Position numbers and translations under genes: made by a program
Assembly: GCA_023444705.1 (NCBI GenBank)
Contig: JAEXMB010000052.1
Location: forward strand, 1 to 23,559
Reading direction: 5' to 3'
Source of the DNA: Pseudomonadota bacterium
GTDB taxonomy: Bacteria; Pseudomonadota; Alphaproteobacteria; Micavibrionales; UBA2020
Length of the DNA: 23,559 nucleotides
The notes under the pieces: generated by a model
What the model was told of the DNA's origin: nothing
Databases searched by the model: none
The model's input: only the letters and a program-made list of their open reading frames with translations
In this document: positions 17,571 through 23,559 of the stretch, piece after piece
How the letters are laid out: every line of letters starts with the position of its first letter
Numbering within the stretch: position 1 is the stretch's first letter

Positions 17571-18434
17571 ATGTTCAAAAAGAAAAAGAAAACCGCAGAA
17601 CAACAGCCCGCAAACCCGCAAAAAAACAAGCCCGGCGTCTTAAAGCGCGCGGAGCGCCGCTTCTTTCAGATTTTCAACGACAAGAGCCGCAAGCGCCACA
17701 AGGTGCTGATGGCGGCACTGCTTGCCCCGCCGGCATTGCTGATGGCGCAGGTCTGGCACAACGACCCGTCAAGCGAACGCCAGCAGGGCGGCGCCGAACA
17801 GGTCCAGCACTACAGCCACGAAATCCACCAGCTGGCGCAAGAAACCCGCGCCTTTGCCATCACGCCCGAAGGTGCGGTGGTGCGCGGTGACGCGGCGCAA
17901 CTGGTCGCGCTCGACAAACGTGTCGAGGCGCTAGCGCAACGCCTGGCGCTGGATGCCAATATCTCCGAGCGCGACGCGCGCGACCTCACCCGCCAGTTCC
18001 TGCGCGAGATCAACAGCCCCGTTGTCGGCCCGCAACTGCGCGAGATGCTGAGCGTTCTGGTCGATAACGCCGCCTATCTGGAAGAAGCGCGCAACTCGCT
18101 CAAGCGCGCGGACACCACCAATGGTGCGGCAGCCCCAACCGCGGCCGAAGTCGTCGCCAAGGCCGACAGCAAGAACGACCGCGATTATTTCTATGACTTC
18201 CTGTTTGCGTTCTTCTGGGTCAATTTGATCTTTGGCGACAACTTCCGCTCGTTGCTCAAGCGCGCGACGCGACGCAACGAAAAACTGCAACACGAAGAAA
18301 AGAAAGAACAGTTCGTCGACCATGTTGCCGAACTGCGCGCCATGCTCACACCCAAGGGTGCCACGCCGCCCGCAGCGCCAGCTCCTGCAGCAACGCCACA
18401 AGCACCCGTTACGCGCAGACCACGCAGGATGTAA
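17571..18434 (+). CDS. Membrane protein of an unrecognised family, first of a tandem pair
   Basis: The 287-aa product starts at the ATG at 17571, aligned with the MFKKKK start of its neighbour; the frame is open to 17517 but that part is the promoter. The N-terminus is very basic, followed by LKRAERRFFQIFNDKSRKR (24-42) and a hydrophobic segment (about 45-60). A polar helical middle has GGAEQVQHY, VVRGDAAQL, LTRQFLREIN and YLEEARNSL. A second hydrophobic segment (FYDFLFAFFWVNLIFG, about 205-222) precedes a charged RNEKLQHEEKKEQF coiled-coil-like region and a Pro/Ala tail. If both segments span the membrane, the middle would be periplasmic and both ends cytosolic. I do not recognise a known family. 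Function is unknown. Confidence 0.85.
   Translation: MFKKKKKTAEQQPANPQKNKPGVLKRAERRFFQIFNDKSRKRHKVLMAALLAPPALLMAQVWHNDPSSERQQGGAEQVQHYSHEIHQLAQETRAFAITPEGAVVRGDAAQLVALDKRVEALAQRLALDANISERDARDLTRQFLREINSPVVGPQLREMLSVLVDNAAYLEEARNSLKRADTTNGAAAPTAAEVVAKADSKNDRDYFYDFLFAFFWVNLIFGDNFRSLLKRATRRNEKLQHEEKKEQFVDHVAELRAMLTPKGATPPAAPAPAATPQAPVTRRPRRM
17649..17697 (+). repeat. Direct repeat copy 1 within the paralogous pair
   Basis: These 49 bases match 18512-18560 at 44 positions by eye. They encode the conserved AERRFF-IFNDKSRKR block of the two paralogs and show a duplication with strong constraint on this block. Confidence 0.7.
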
Positions 18435-18439
18435 TCCCC

Positions 18440-19315
18440 ATGTTCAAAAAGAAAAAGCAACAGCAGCCACCACAACCCGCAGGCCTCAAAAAGGCAGGCC
18501 CGCTCAAACGTGCGGAGCGCCGCTTTTTTAACATCTTCAACGACAAAAGCCGCAAGCGCCGCATTGTGCTGCTGGGCATGCTGGCCTATCTGCCCGCGAT
18601 GACGATCGCCGAGATGCAAAAAGAAGACCCCTCCGCCACCCGTCAGGCGGGCGGCACGGAACAAGTCCAGCAATACCGCAGCGAGATCGGCCAGATCACG
18701 CGCGACAGCAACACAATCACCATCGGCAAGGACGGCACGATCGTGCGCGGCGATAGCGCGCGTGCGCAGATGATCGAGGCCCGCACGATGGACCTTGCCG
18801 CACGCCTTGCCAACGACACCAAAATTTCAGAAAAAGATGCGCAAGAGCTGACCCGCATGTTCCTGCGCGACATGAACGATCCTGTCATCAGCCGCGATCT
18901 GGCCCGCATCCTGTCAACCATGTCCGCCAGCAGCGCCTTTCTGGAAGAAGCCCGCGCCAATCTGACAAATATGTCGACCGACCGCGGCGAGCGCGCAGGC
19001 CAGATCATTTCAGCAGCCGCTGAAATGAAAGGCGACGACAGCCTGTACGGCTATCTGTTCAACTATCTGATTTTCTTCATGCTGTTCCAGACAGGCGCGG
19101 AGGCATTACTGCGCCGTGGCAGCCGCCGCGACGACAAGCTTAAAAAAGAAGAAATGACCGAAAATTTTGCCGAGCGCGCCGCGCAAATCCGCGCCATGCT
19201 TGCCCCCAAAGGGCAGGAGCCACGCGCAGCCGAAACACCCCTGCCCGCGCCCGCCACGAAGAAAACGGCAACGCGCAAGCCATCGCGACGCACTGGATCG
19301 ACCGGCCCCAGATAA
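18440..19315 (+). CDS. Membrane protein paralog, second of the tandem pair
   Basis: The 291-aa product starts at the ATG at 18440, five bases after its neighbour's stop. It is a paralog of the 17571 product along its whole length. It begins MFKKKKQQQ and has LKRAERRFFNIFNDKSRKR (about 23-41), a first hydrophobic segment (VLLGMLAYLPAMTIA), GGTEQVQQY, IVRGDSAR, LTRMFLRDMN, FLEEARANL, a second hydrophobic segment (YGYLFNYLIFFMLFQ) and a charged DDKLKKEEMTENF block. A Pro/Lys/Thr tail ends the protein. Only the basic start, the RFF-IFNDKSRKR block and a few central motifs are strongly shared, so the copies are old or specialised. It is probably co-transcribed and the two may form a heteromer. It ends 20 bases before the convergent GGDEF gene. 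Confidence 0.85.
   Translation: MFKKKKQQQPPQPAGLKKAGPLKRAERRFFNIFNDKSRKRRIVLLGMLAYLPAMTIAEMQKEDPSATRQAGGTEQVQQYRSEIGQITRDSNTITIGKDGTIVRGDSARAQMIEARTMDLAARLANDTKISEKDAQELTRMFLRDMNDPVISRDLARILSTMSASSAFLEEARANLTNMSTDRGERAGQIISAAAEMKGDDSLYGYLFNYLIFFMLFQTGAEALLRRGSRRDDKLKKEEMTENFAERAAQIRAMLAPKGQEPRAAETPLPAPATKKTATRKPSRRTGSTGPR
18512..18560 (+). repeat. Direct repeat copy 2 within the paralogous pair
   Basis: Second copy of the 49-base block described at 17649-17697. Five differences were counted by eye, three of them in the RFF-x-IFN codons. Confidence 0.7.
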
Positions 19316-19335
19316 AAATACATCAATAAAGCGGA

Positions 19336-20238
19336 TTAACGGTCGCGGTGGAAATCCCGCGCGAAGCTTTCGAGCGCGCTGCGCTCGTGATATTCCTGCA
19401 CGCGGTTGCCGCCCGCGGCACGCGCTTGATTACGCGCGGCCTTGGCGTGGTCGATGACGCCTTCGGGGTGTTCGCGTTGTTGCGCTTCGGCAATGCCAAA
19501 CGATGCGGTAACGGATGCGCGCCCACCCGACGGCAGAGCGATCTGCGCGTTGCCGATCTCGGCACACAGGCGATCCATCGCCGCACAGGCGTCCATGAAC
19601 TCGACGTGTTTGAGGATGACAAGGTATTCCCCCGCCCCCAGATAATAGGCATCGTCGAACGAGCGGATGGTCGCTGCAATCGACTTGGCGACGGTGGCGT
19701 AGATCGCCTCCATACCGCGGCGGTCGTGTTCCTGCTGCAACTGGTCAAGACGGTCGATTTCGATGCTGGCGATGCTAAAGGCGCTGCCCTTGCGGTCAAA
19801 GCGGTCCTGCTCGCGCTTGAGTTCGTTCTTAAGCCCTGACACCGTGCGCAGGCCGGTCAGGCTGTCGACGGCACCGGCACTGTCGGCAAGGTCCTGATGC
19901 AGGCGGCGCACATGATCGACATAAGCGGTGAATTGCTGGTTGAAACGGTCATAGAGTTCGACCGCGATGCCGCCCTGCTGGGCCGCGATCTCGTCACCCA
20001 AACGCACAAGGTCGTTGAAGACCAGCACAAGGCGGTCGATGATCTTGCTGTCGAGCGCGTTGCGCTCGCGCTCTTTCATGCACCAGTTGATCAGCGCGCT
20101 GGCGGGCTGGACATAGGGCGTGGATACGGATTGGGGAAACAGCACACGGCGCAACAGGTCGTCGCGCCACTCGATCAGCGTCGCGATCTCGGTGACCAGC
20201 AGGTCGGTCGACAATGCGTTGGTATAACTGACAGCCAT
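19336..20238 (-). CDS. Degenerate GGDEF-domain protein
   Basis: The 300-aa protein has an N-terminal helical region (about 1-125) and a C-terminal GGDEF fold beginning with DSLTGLRTVSGL. The active-site motif is GAGEY (201-205) instead of GG(D/E)EF: the metal-binding acidic residue at position three is a glycine, so cyclase activity is unlikely. RSFD (192-195) lies exactly five residues before it, the spacing of the c-di-GMP-binding inhibitory RxxD site. The protein may thus be a c-di-GMP receptor. The N-terminal part contains a single Cys in NWCMKE but lacks the His set of a CZB zinc domain, and is otherwise unassigned. The ATG at 20238 has AGGGGG upstream. A weak promoter TTGTCT-17-TACCTT lies at 20294-20266. 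Confidence 0.88.
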   Translation of the reverse strand: MAVSYTNALSTDLLVTEIATLIEWRDDLLRRVLFPQSVSTPYVQPASALINWCMKERERNALDSKIIDRLVLVFNDLVRLGDEIAAQQGGIAVELYDRFNQQFTAYVDHVRRLHQDLADSAGAVDSLTGLRTVSGLKNELKREQDRFDRKGSAFSIASIEIDRLDQLQQEHDRRGMEAIYATVAKSIAATIRSFDDAYYLGAGEYLVILKHVEFMDACAAMDRLCAEIGNAQIALPSGGRASVTASFGIAEAQQREHPEGVIDHAKAARNQARAAGGNRVQEYHERSALESFARDFHRDR

Positions 20239-20286
20239 ATATCCCCCTGATAGCGGCTAGCTATTAAGGTAATATATCCCTGCAGA

Positions 20287-21459
20287 TCAGACAACCCACT
20301 CTTTTTGAACCTGATCAAGCGTATTAGAACGGATGGCCGCGCGCACGTCGCGCATCAGGCGGTTCATGGTCGCCACGTTATGCAATGAGAGCAACTGCAT
20401 CCCCAGCCCCTCGCCCACGCGGAAAAGGTGATGGATATACCCGCGGCTGTGGTGGCGGCAGGCATAGCAGGTGCAGGTGCTGTCGATGGGGTCCTGGTCG
20501 CGGGCGAATTTGGCGTTGCGCAGATTCAGGCGCTCTTTGGGCGCACCCTTGCACAGCGCCCAGCCGTGGCGGGCGATGCGGGTGGGCGATACGCAGTCAA
20601 ACGTATCCATGCCGCTGCGCACGTTGCTGAAGACGTCGATAAAGCTGCCGATGCCCAGCAGATGCACGGGACGGTCGGGGTGGATGTGCGGCGCGCACAT
20701 GGCCACCACTTCGTACATCTGCTCCTTGTGCGAGCCAAGTGACCCGCCGATGGCCGTCGCAAAGAAATCGCGGTCGCGTGTGTACTCGCACGAGATTTTG
20801 CGCAGGTCGGGATAAACGCCGCCCTGCACGATGCCGTACATCTTTTGCTTGCCGTCGTCGTGGCGCTTCCACTGTTCAAGCGAGCGGTCGCCCCAGCGCA
20901 TGCTCATTTCCATCGAGCGCGCGGTATAGTCCTTGTCGACGTGATAGGGCGTGCATTCGTCGAGCTGTACGATCAGGTCCGCACCCAGCTTGCGCTGGAT
21001 GTTGATCGACTCTTCCGGCGTCAAAAAGAACATGCGTCCGTCAAGGTAGGACTGGAAGGTCGCGCCTTCCTCGGTGATGCTCAGGATGCTTTTCTTGCGC
21101 TCGCCCTTGGAAATGCCGCGCCCCTTGATCTCGTCCGCGACGGAGCCGTAGCCGAGCGAGAAAATCTGGAACCCGCCGCTGTCGGTGAACATCGGGCCGT
21201 CCCAGCCCATGAATTTGTGCAAACCGCCCATTGCCTCGACCAGATCGGGGCCGGGGGAAAGCATGAGGTGATAGGTGTTGGAGAGGATGATATCCGTCCC
21301 CTCCTCGCGCAGCTGGCGCGGCGACAAGCCCTTCACGCTGGCCTTGGTGCCGCAGAAGATGAAATTCGGCGTTTCGATCGTGCCGTGCGGCGTGGTGTAA
21401 ACGCCGGTGCGCGCGTAGGAGTTAGGATCGCGGTGGGTGATTTCGAACGAGAAGGTCAT
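20287..21459 (-). CDS. tgt: tRNA-guanine (queuine) transglycosylase
   Basis: This enzyme exchanges G34 of tRNAs with GUN anticodons for preQ1 on the way to queuosine. The 390-aa product has the pocket motif FTDSGGFQ with D93, GGVYPDLR and IGGSLG, the nucleophile region DTFDCVSPTR, and a C-terminal zinc site CTCYAC with later His in HHLF and LHN. The length is typical (about 370-390). The ATG at 21459 has a weak AGAGA ribosome site. It follows the rpmB terminator; queA is not in the window. The cytosolic enzyme probably works as a homodimer. Confidence 0.97.
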   Translation of the reverse strand: MTFSFEITHRDPNSYARTGVYTTPHGTIETPNFIFCGTKASVKGLSPRQLREEGTDIILSNTYHLMLSPGPDLVEAMGGLHKFMGWDGPMFTDSGGFQIFSLGYGSVADEIKGRGISKGERKKSILSITEEGATFQSYLDGRMFFLTPEESINIQRKLGADLIVQLDECTPYHVDKDYTARSMEMSMRWGDRSLEQWKRHDDGKQKMYGIVQGGVYPDLRKISCEYTRDRDFFATAIGGSLGSHKEQMYEVVAMCAPHIHPDRPVHLLGIGSFIDVFSNVRSGMDTFDCVSPTRIARHGWALCKGAPKERLNLRNAKFARDQDPIDSTCTCYACRHHSRGYIHHLFRVGEGLGMQLLSLHNVATMNRLMRDVRAAIRSNTLDQVQKEWVV

Positions 21460-21474
21460 GCTGGGGTCTCTGGT

Positions 21475-21511
21475 TCAAAAAAGAAGGCGGGGTTGAACGC
21501 CCCGCCTCTTT
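21475..21511 (-). terminator. Rho-independent terminator after rpmB
   Basis: GGCGGGG (21486-21492) and CCCCGCC (21500-21506) form a perfect 7-bp stem around a 7-base loop. On the minus strand it is followed by TTCTTTTTT. It separates rpmB from tgt. Confidence 0.85.
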
Positions 21512-21532
21512 TATCGTGTGAAGCGTGAAAGC

Positions 21533-21925
21533 TTACGCCGCTTTTTTCTTGGCGGTTGCTTCGCGCTTGGCAGCTTTTTTCGCCTTCTTCACCGCTTTCA
21601 CGGGAGAAACGGGGCGACGCTTTTTCGCCTCGGGCTTTTCCTGCGGGCCGGCTTTTTCAGCCAGCAGCTTGCGCACTTTGCGCAGCGCGGGCGACAGCTT
21701 GGTCGGTGCGGTGCCCAGCAGGTAGGCGTCAATGCCGCCTTTGTGTTCGACCGTGCGGATACCGTTGGTCGATGCGGTGACTTTGATATTCTTTTTCAGC
21801 GTGGCGCTGAAGAACGAAACGTCCTGCAGGTTGGGCAGGAAGCGGCGCTTGGTTTTGTTGTTGGCGTGAGAAACGTTGTTACCAACGAGGGGGCCTTTAT
21901 TGGTGATTTCGCAACGACGTGACAT
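21533..21925 (-). CDS. rpmB: Ribosomal protein bL28 with long basic C-terminal tail
   Basis: The 130-aa product begins MSRRCEITNKGPLVGNNVSHANN, the standard bL28 start, followed by KTKRRFLPNLQ, FFSATLKKNIKVTAS, RTVEHKGGID and LSPALRKVRKLL. bL28 is usually about 78-100 aa. Here the last 35-40 residues are a Lys/Ala/Pro-rich tail (KAVKKAKKAAKREATAKKKAA). The ATG at 21925 has AAGGA upstream. A promoter at 22052-22024 gives a leader of about 90-100 bases. It is monocistronic, ended by the terminator at 21475-21511. Confidence 0.95.
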   Translation of the reverse strand: MSRRCEITNKGPLVGNNVSHANNKTKRRFLPNLQDVSFFSATLKKNIKVTASTNGIRTVEHKGGIDAYLLGTAPTKLSPALRKVRKLLAEKAGPQEKPEAKKRRPVSPVKAVKKAKKAAKREATAKKKAA

Positions 21926-22023
21926 GTGTTTAATCCTTTTGCATCAAGTGTCTCGTATCCAGTGATCCACTGTCGCACGTGTACTGCGCCGGCGGGGTTG
22001 GTTACGGTAGTTAACCAGCGGTG

Positions 22024-22052
22024 ACCATATGTAATCTCGCCCTGCCCGTCAA
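22024..22052 (-). promoter_or_regulatory. rpmB promoter
   Basis: On the minus strand, TTGACG (22052-22047), 17-base spacer, TATGGT (22029-22024). This is the best promoter in the 282-base gap between rpmB and the aminopeptidase. The remainder of the gap (22053-22207) probably holds the plus-strand aminopeptidase promoter (a TTGACT lies near 22120), but no convincing -10 at proper spacing was found. Confidence 0.5.
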
Positions 22053-22207
22053 GCGGATTTGCAGGGTTTTTGGCCGCTTTTACGGCCTGTGGCGCATGAT
22101 TGGCCAATATTTCACATAATTTGACTTTTCATCCTTGCACTGGCCATAAAATAAAGGGATGTTATTTCATTCCCGTTCCGCACGTTTATGACCCAAGGAT
22201 GACACCT

Positions 22208-23559
22208 ATGGCCAAGAAACCAGCCCGCAAAACTGCCGCCACCCTGCCGCAAACCGCTGTCCCCGCCCTGCTCAAACAGGCGGGCAAAGGCAGCATCGCC
22301 ATCAGCCCCCTGACGGCCGACAGCCTGAAGACATGGCTGAAAAAGCAGGATAAACGCACCCAGCGCTGGGTCGAGGCCGCAGGTTTCGAGGCCAAGCAAG
22401 GCAGCCTGCTGTTGCTCCCCGATGCCAACGGCGACGTCAAACGCGTGTTGTGGGGTGCGGGCGACACGCTGGGCCTCTACAGCTTTGCGGCCCTGCCCAA
22501 CAAATTGCCCGCCAACAAGGGTGGCTACTATATCGACCACGACCTGACCGAGGCCGAGGCGACCAACGCCGCCCTTGGCTGGCTGCTGGGCAGCTATAAA
22601 TTCACCCCCTACAAGAAATCCACCACCCATGCGCCCGCGCAACTGGTGCAGCCCAAGGGTGCGGATGCCGCCTATGTGGCGCAAACCGCCGCCGCCGTCT
22701 ATCTGGTGCGCGACCTCGTGAACTTCCCGCCCAACGACCTTGGCCCCGCCGAGATTGCGCAGGCTGGCAAGAAGGTCGCAGGCTCGTTCAACTCCGCCAG
22801 CATCAAGACCATCGTCGGCGACGACCTGCTCAAGCAGAACTACCCGATGATCCATGCCGTCGGCCGTGGCAGTGCGCGCCCGCCGCGCCTGATCGACCTG
22901 CGCTGGGGCAAAAAGGGCAACCCGAAAATTACACTGGTCGGCAAGGGCGTGGCCTTTGACACCGGCGGGCTTGACATCAAACCCTCGAGCGCGATGTCGC
23001 TGATGAAAAAAGACATGGGTGGTGCGGCGCACGTGCTGGGGCTTGCGCAGATGATCATGGCGGCCAACCTGCCTGTTGACCTGCGCGTGCTGATCCCTGC
23101 CGTGGAAAACAGCGTCGACGGCAATTCTTTCCGCACCAGCGATGTCATCAAGACACGCAACGGCATGACGGTTGAAATCGGCAATACCGACGCCGAAGGC
23201 CGCCTCATCCTGTGCGATGCGCTGACCGAGGCCTGCGCCGACAAGCCCGATCTGATTATCGACTTTGCCACCCTGACGGGTGCCGCGCGCGTGGCACTTG
23301 GCCCCGACCTGCCCGCGATGTTCAGCAATGACGACAGCGTTGCCAACGACCTGCTGGCCGCCGCCGCCAAGGTCGAAGATCCGCTGTGGCGCCTGCCCTT
23401 GTGGCAGCCCTACAAAGAAGCGCTTGGCAGCAAGATTGCCGATACCAACCATATCGGCGGCCAGGCCGGCGCGATTACGGCCGCACTGTTCCTTGAAAAA
23501 TTCATCACCGACAAAACGCCGTGGGTGCATATCGATACCTTTGCATGGAACAACGGCGA
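22208..23559 (+). CDS. M17 leucyl aminopeptidase family protein, 3' end cut by window
   Basis: This zinc/manganese aminopeptidase releases N-terminal amino acids from peptides and is cytosolic and usually hexameric. The ATG at 22208 has AAGGATG at 22194-22200. 450 codons are visible, and the frame is open at the window end. The family signature NTDAEGRL is at residues 326-333. The metal/catalytic segment GKGVAFDTGGLDIKP is at about 245-259, followed by KKDMGGAAHVLGL and later TLTGAARVALG. The divergent N-terminal domain is Lys/Ala rich (MAKKPARKTAATLPQ). The ending HIDTFAWNNG suggests about 35 residues are missing. It belongs to the alphaproteobacterial M17 branch rather than E. coli PepA, so no symbol is given. 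Confidence 0.93.
   Translation, partial: MAKKPARKTAATLPQTAVPALLKQAGKGSIAISPLTADSLKTWLKKQDKRTQRWVEAAGFEAKQGSLLLLPDANGDVKRVLWGAGDTLGLYSFAALPNKLPANKGGYYIDHDLTEAEATNAALGWLLGSYKFTPYKKSTTHAPAQLVQPKGADAAYVAQTAAAVYLVRDLVNFPPNDLGPAEIAQAGKKVAGSFNSASIKTIVGDDLLKQNYPMIHAVGRGSARPPRLIDLRWGKKGNPKITLVGKGVAFDTGGLDIKPSSAMSLMKKDMGGAAHVLGLAQMIMAANLPVDLRVLIPAVENSVDGNSFRTSDVIKTRNGMTVEIGNTDAEGRLILCDALTEACADKPDLIIDFATLTGAARVALGPDLPAMFSNDDSVANDLLAAAAKVEDPLWRLPLWQPYKEALGSKIADTNHIGGQAGAITAALFLEKFITDKTPWVHIDTFAWNNG

Noticed and set aside
22112..23530. Minus-strand frame of 472 codons
   Set aside because: It is antisense to the M17 aminopeptidase, which has clear catalytic motifs on the plus strand.

Overview
The window is a gene-dense, GC-rich stretch of chromosome that reads as alphaproteobacterial. 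The reasons are an Rrf2-led SUF-only iron-sulfur operon, a DUF1491 protein, an NrsF/DUF1109-type membrane protein and a two-PAS histidine kinase of alphaproteobacterial style. A deep-branching or Micavibrio-like lineage is possible, but this is an impression and not a demonstrated assignment. No rRNA, tRNA, phage gene, transposase or CRISPR array was seen.

Layout. (1) 1-2885: the 3' part of dusA, then two co-oriented genes of unknown function (1019, 1676) and a 52-codon ORF (2206) closed by a terminator. A second 52-codon ORF (2611) has its own promoter and terminator. (2) 2886-4993: a zinc-ribbon SAM methyltransferase and, one base later, a BaiN/HI0933-type flavoprotein whose last codons are repeated in a 77-bp tandem repeat. 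(3) 4998-6610: an NrsF-like membrane protein and a divergent unknown gene, with a palindrome between them and a bidirectional terminator at the end. (4) 6631-13189, minus strand: the SUF operon rrf2-sufB-GNAT-sufC-sufD-sufS-sufT-sufA, mostly with overlapping stop and start codons. (5) 13331-13891: an unknown helical protein meeting prfC tail to tail. (6) 13888-17397, minus: sensor kinase, DUF1491 and release factor 3 in one transcription unit. (7) 17506-19315: two tandem paralogous membrane proteins of an unrecognised family behind a promoter that contains a palindrome. (8) 19336-21925, minus: a degenerate GGDEF protein, tgt and rpmB. (9) 22208-end: an M17 leucyl aminopeptidase cut by the window edge.

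How the genes work together. The SUF block is a complete assembly line: SufS takes sulfur from cysteine, SufBCD is the scaffold, SufA is a carrier and the DUF59 protein helps maturation. An Rrf2 repressor leads the operon. The embedded acetyltransferase is the unexpected member. dusA, tgt, prfC and rpmB are translation genes scattered among the rest. The least explained parts are the tandem membrane-protein pair (17571-19315), the degenerate GGDEF protein that keeps an I-site-like motif, the NrsF-like protein without a sigma factor beside it, the small-protein loci at 2206-2769, and the 77-bp repeat.
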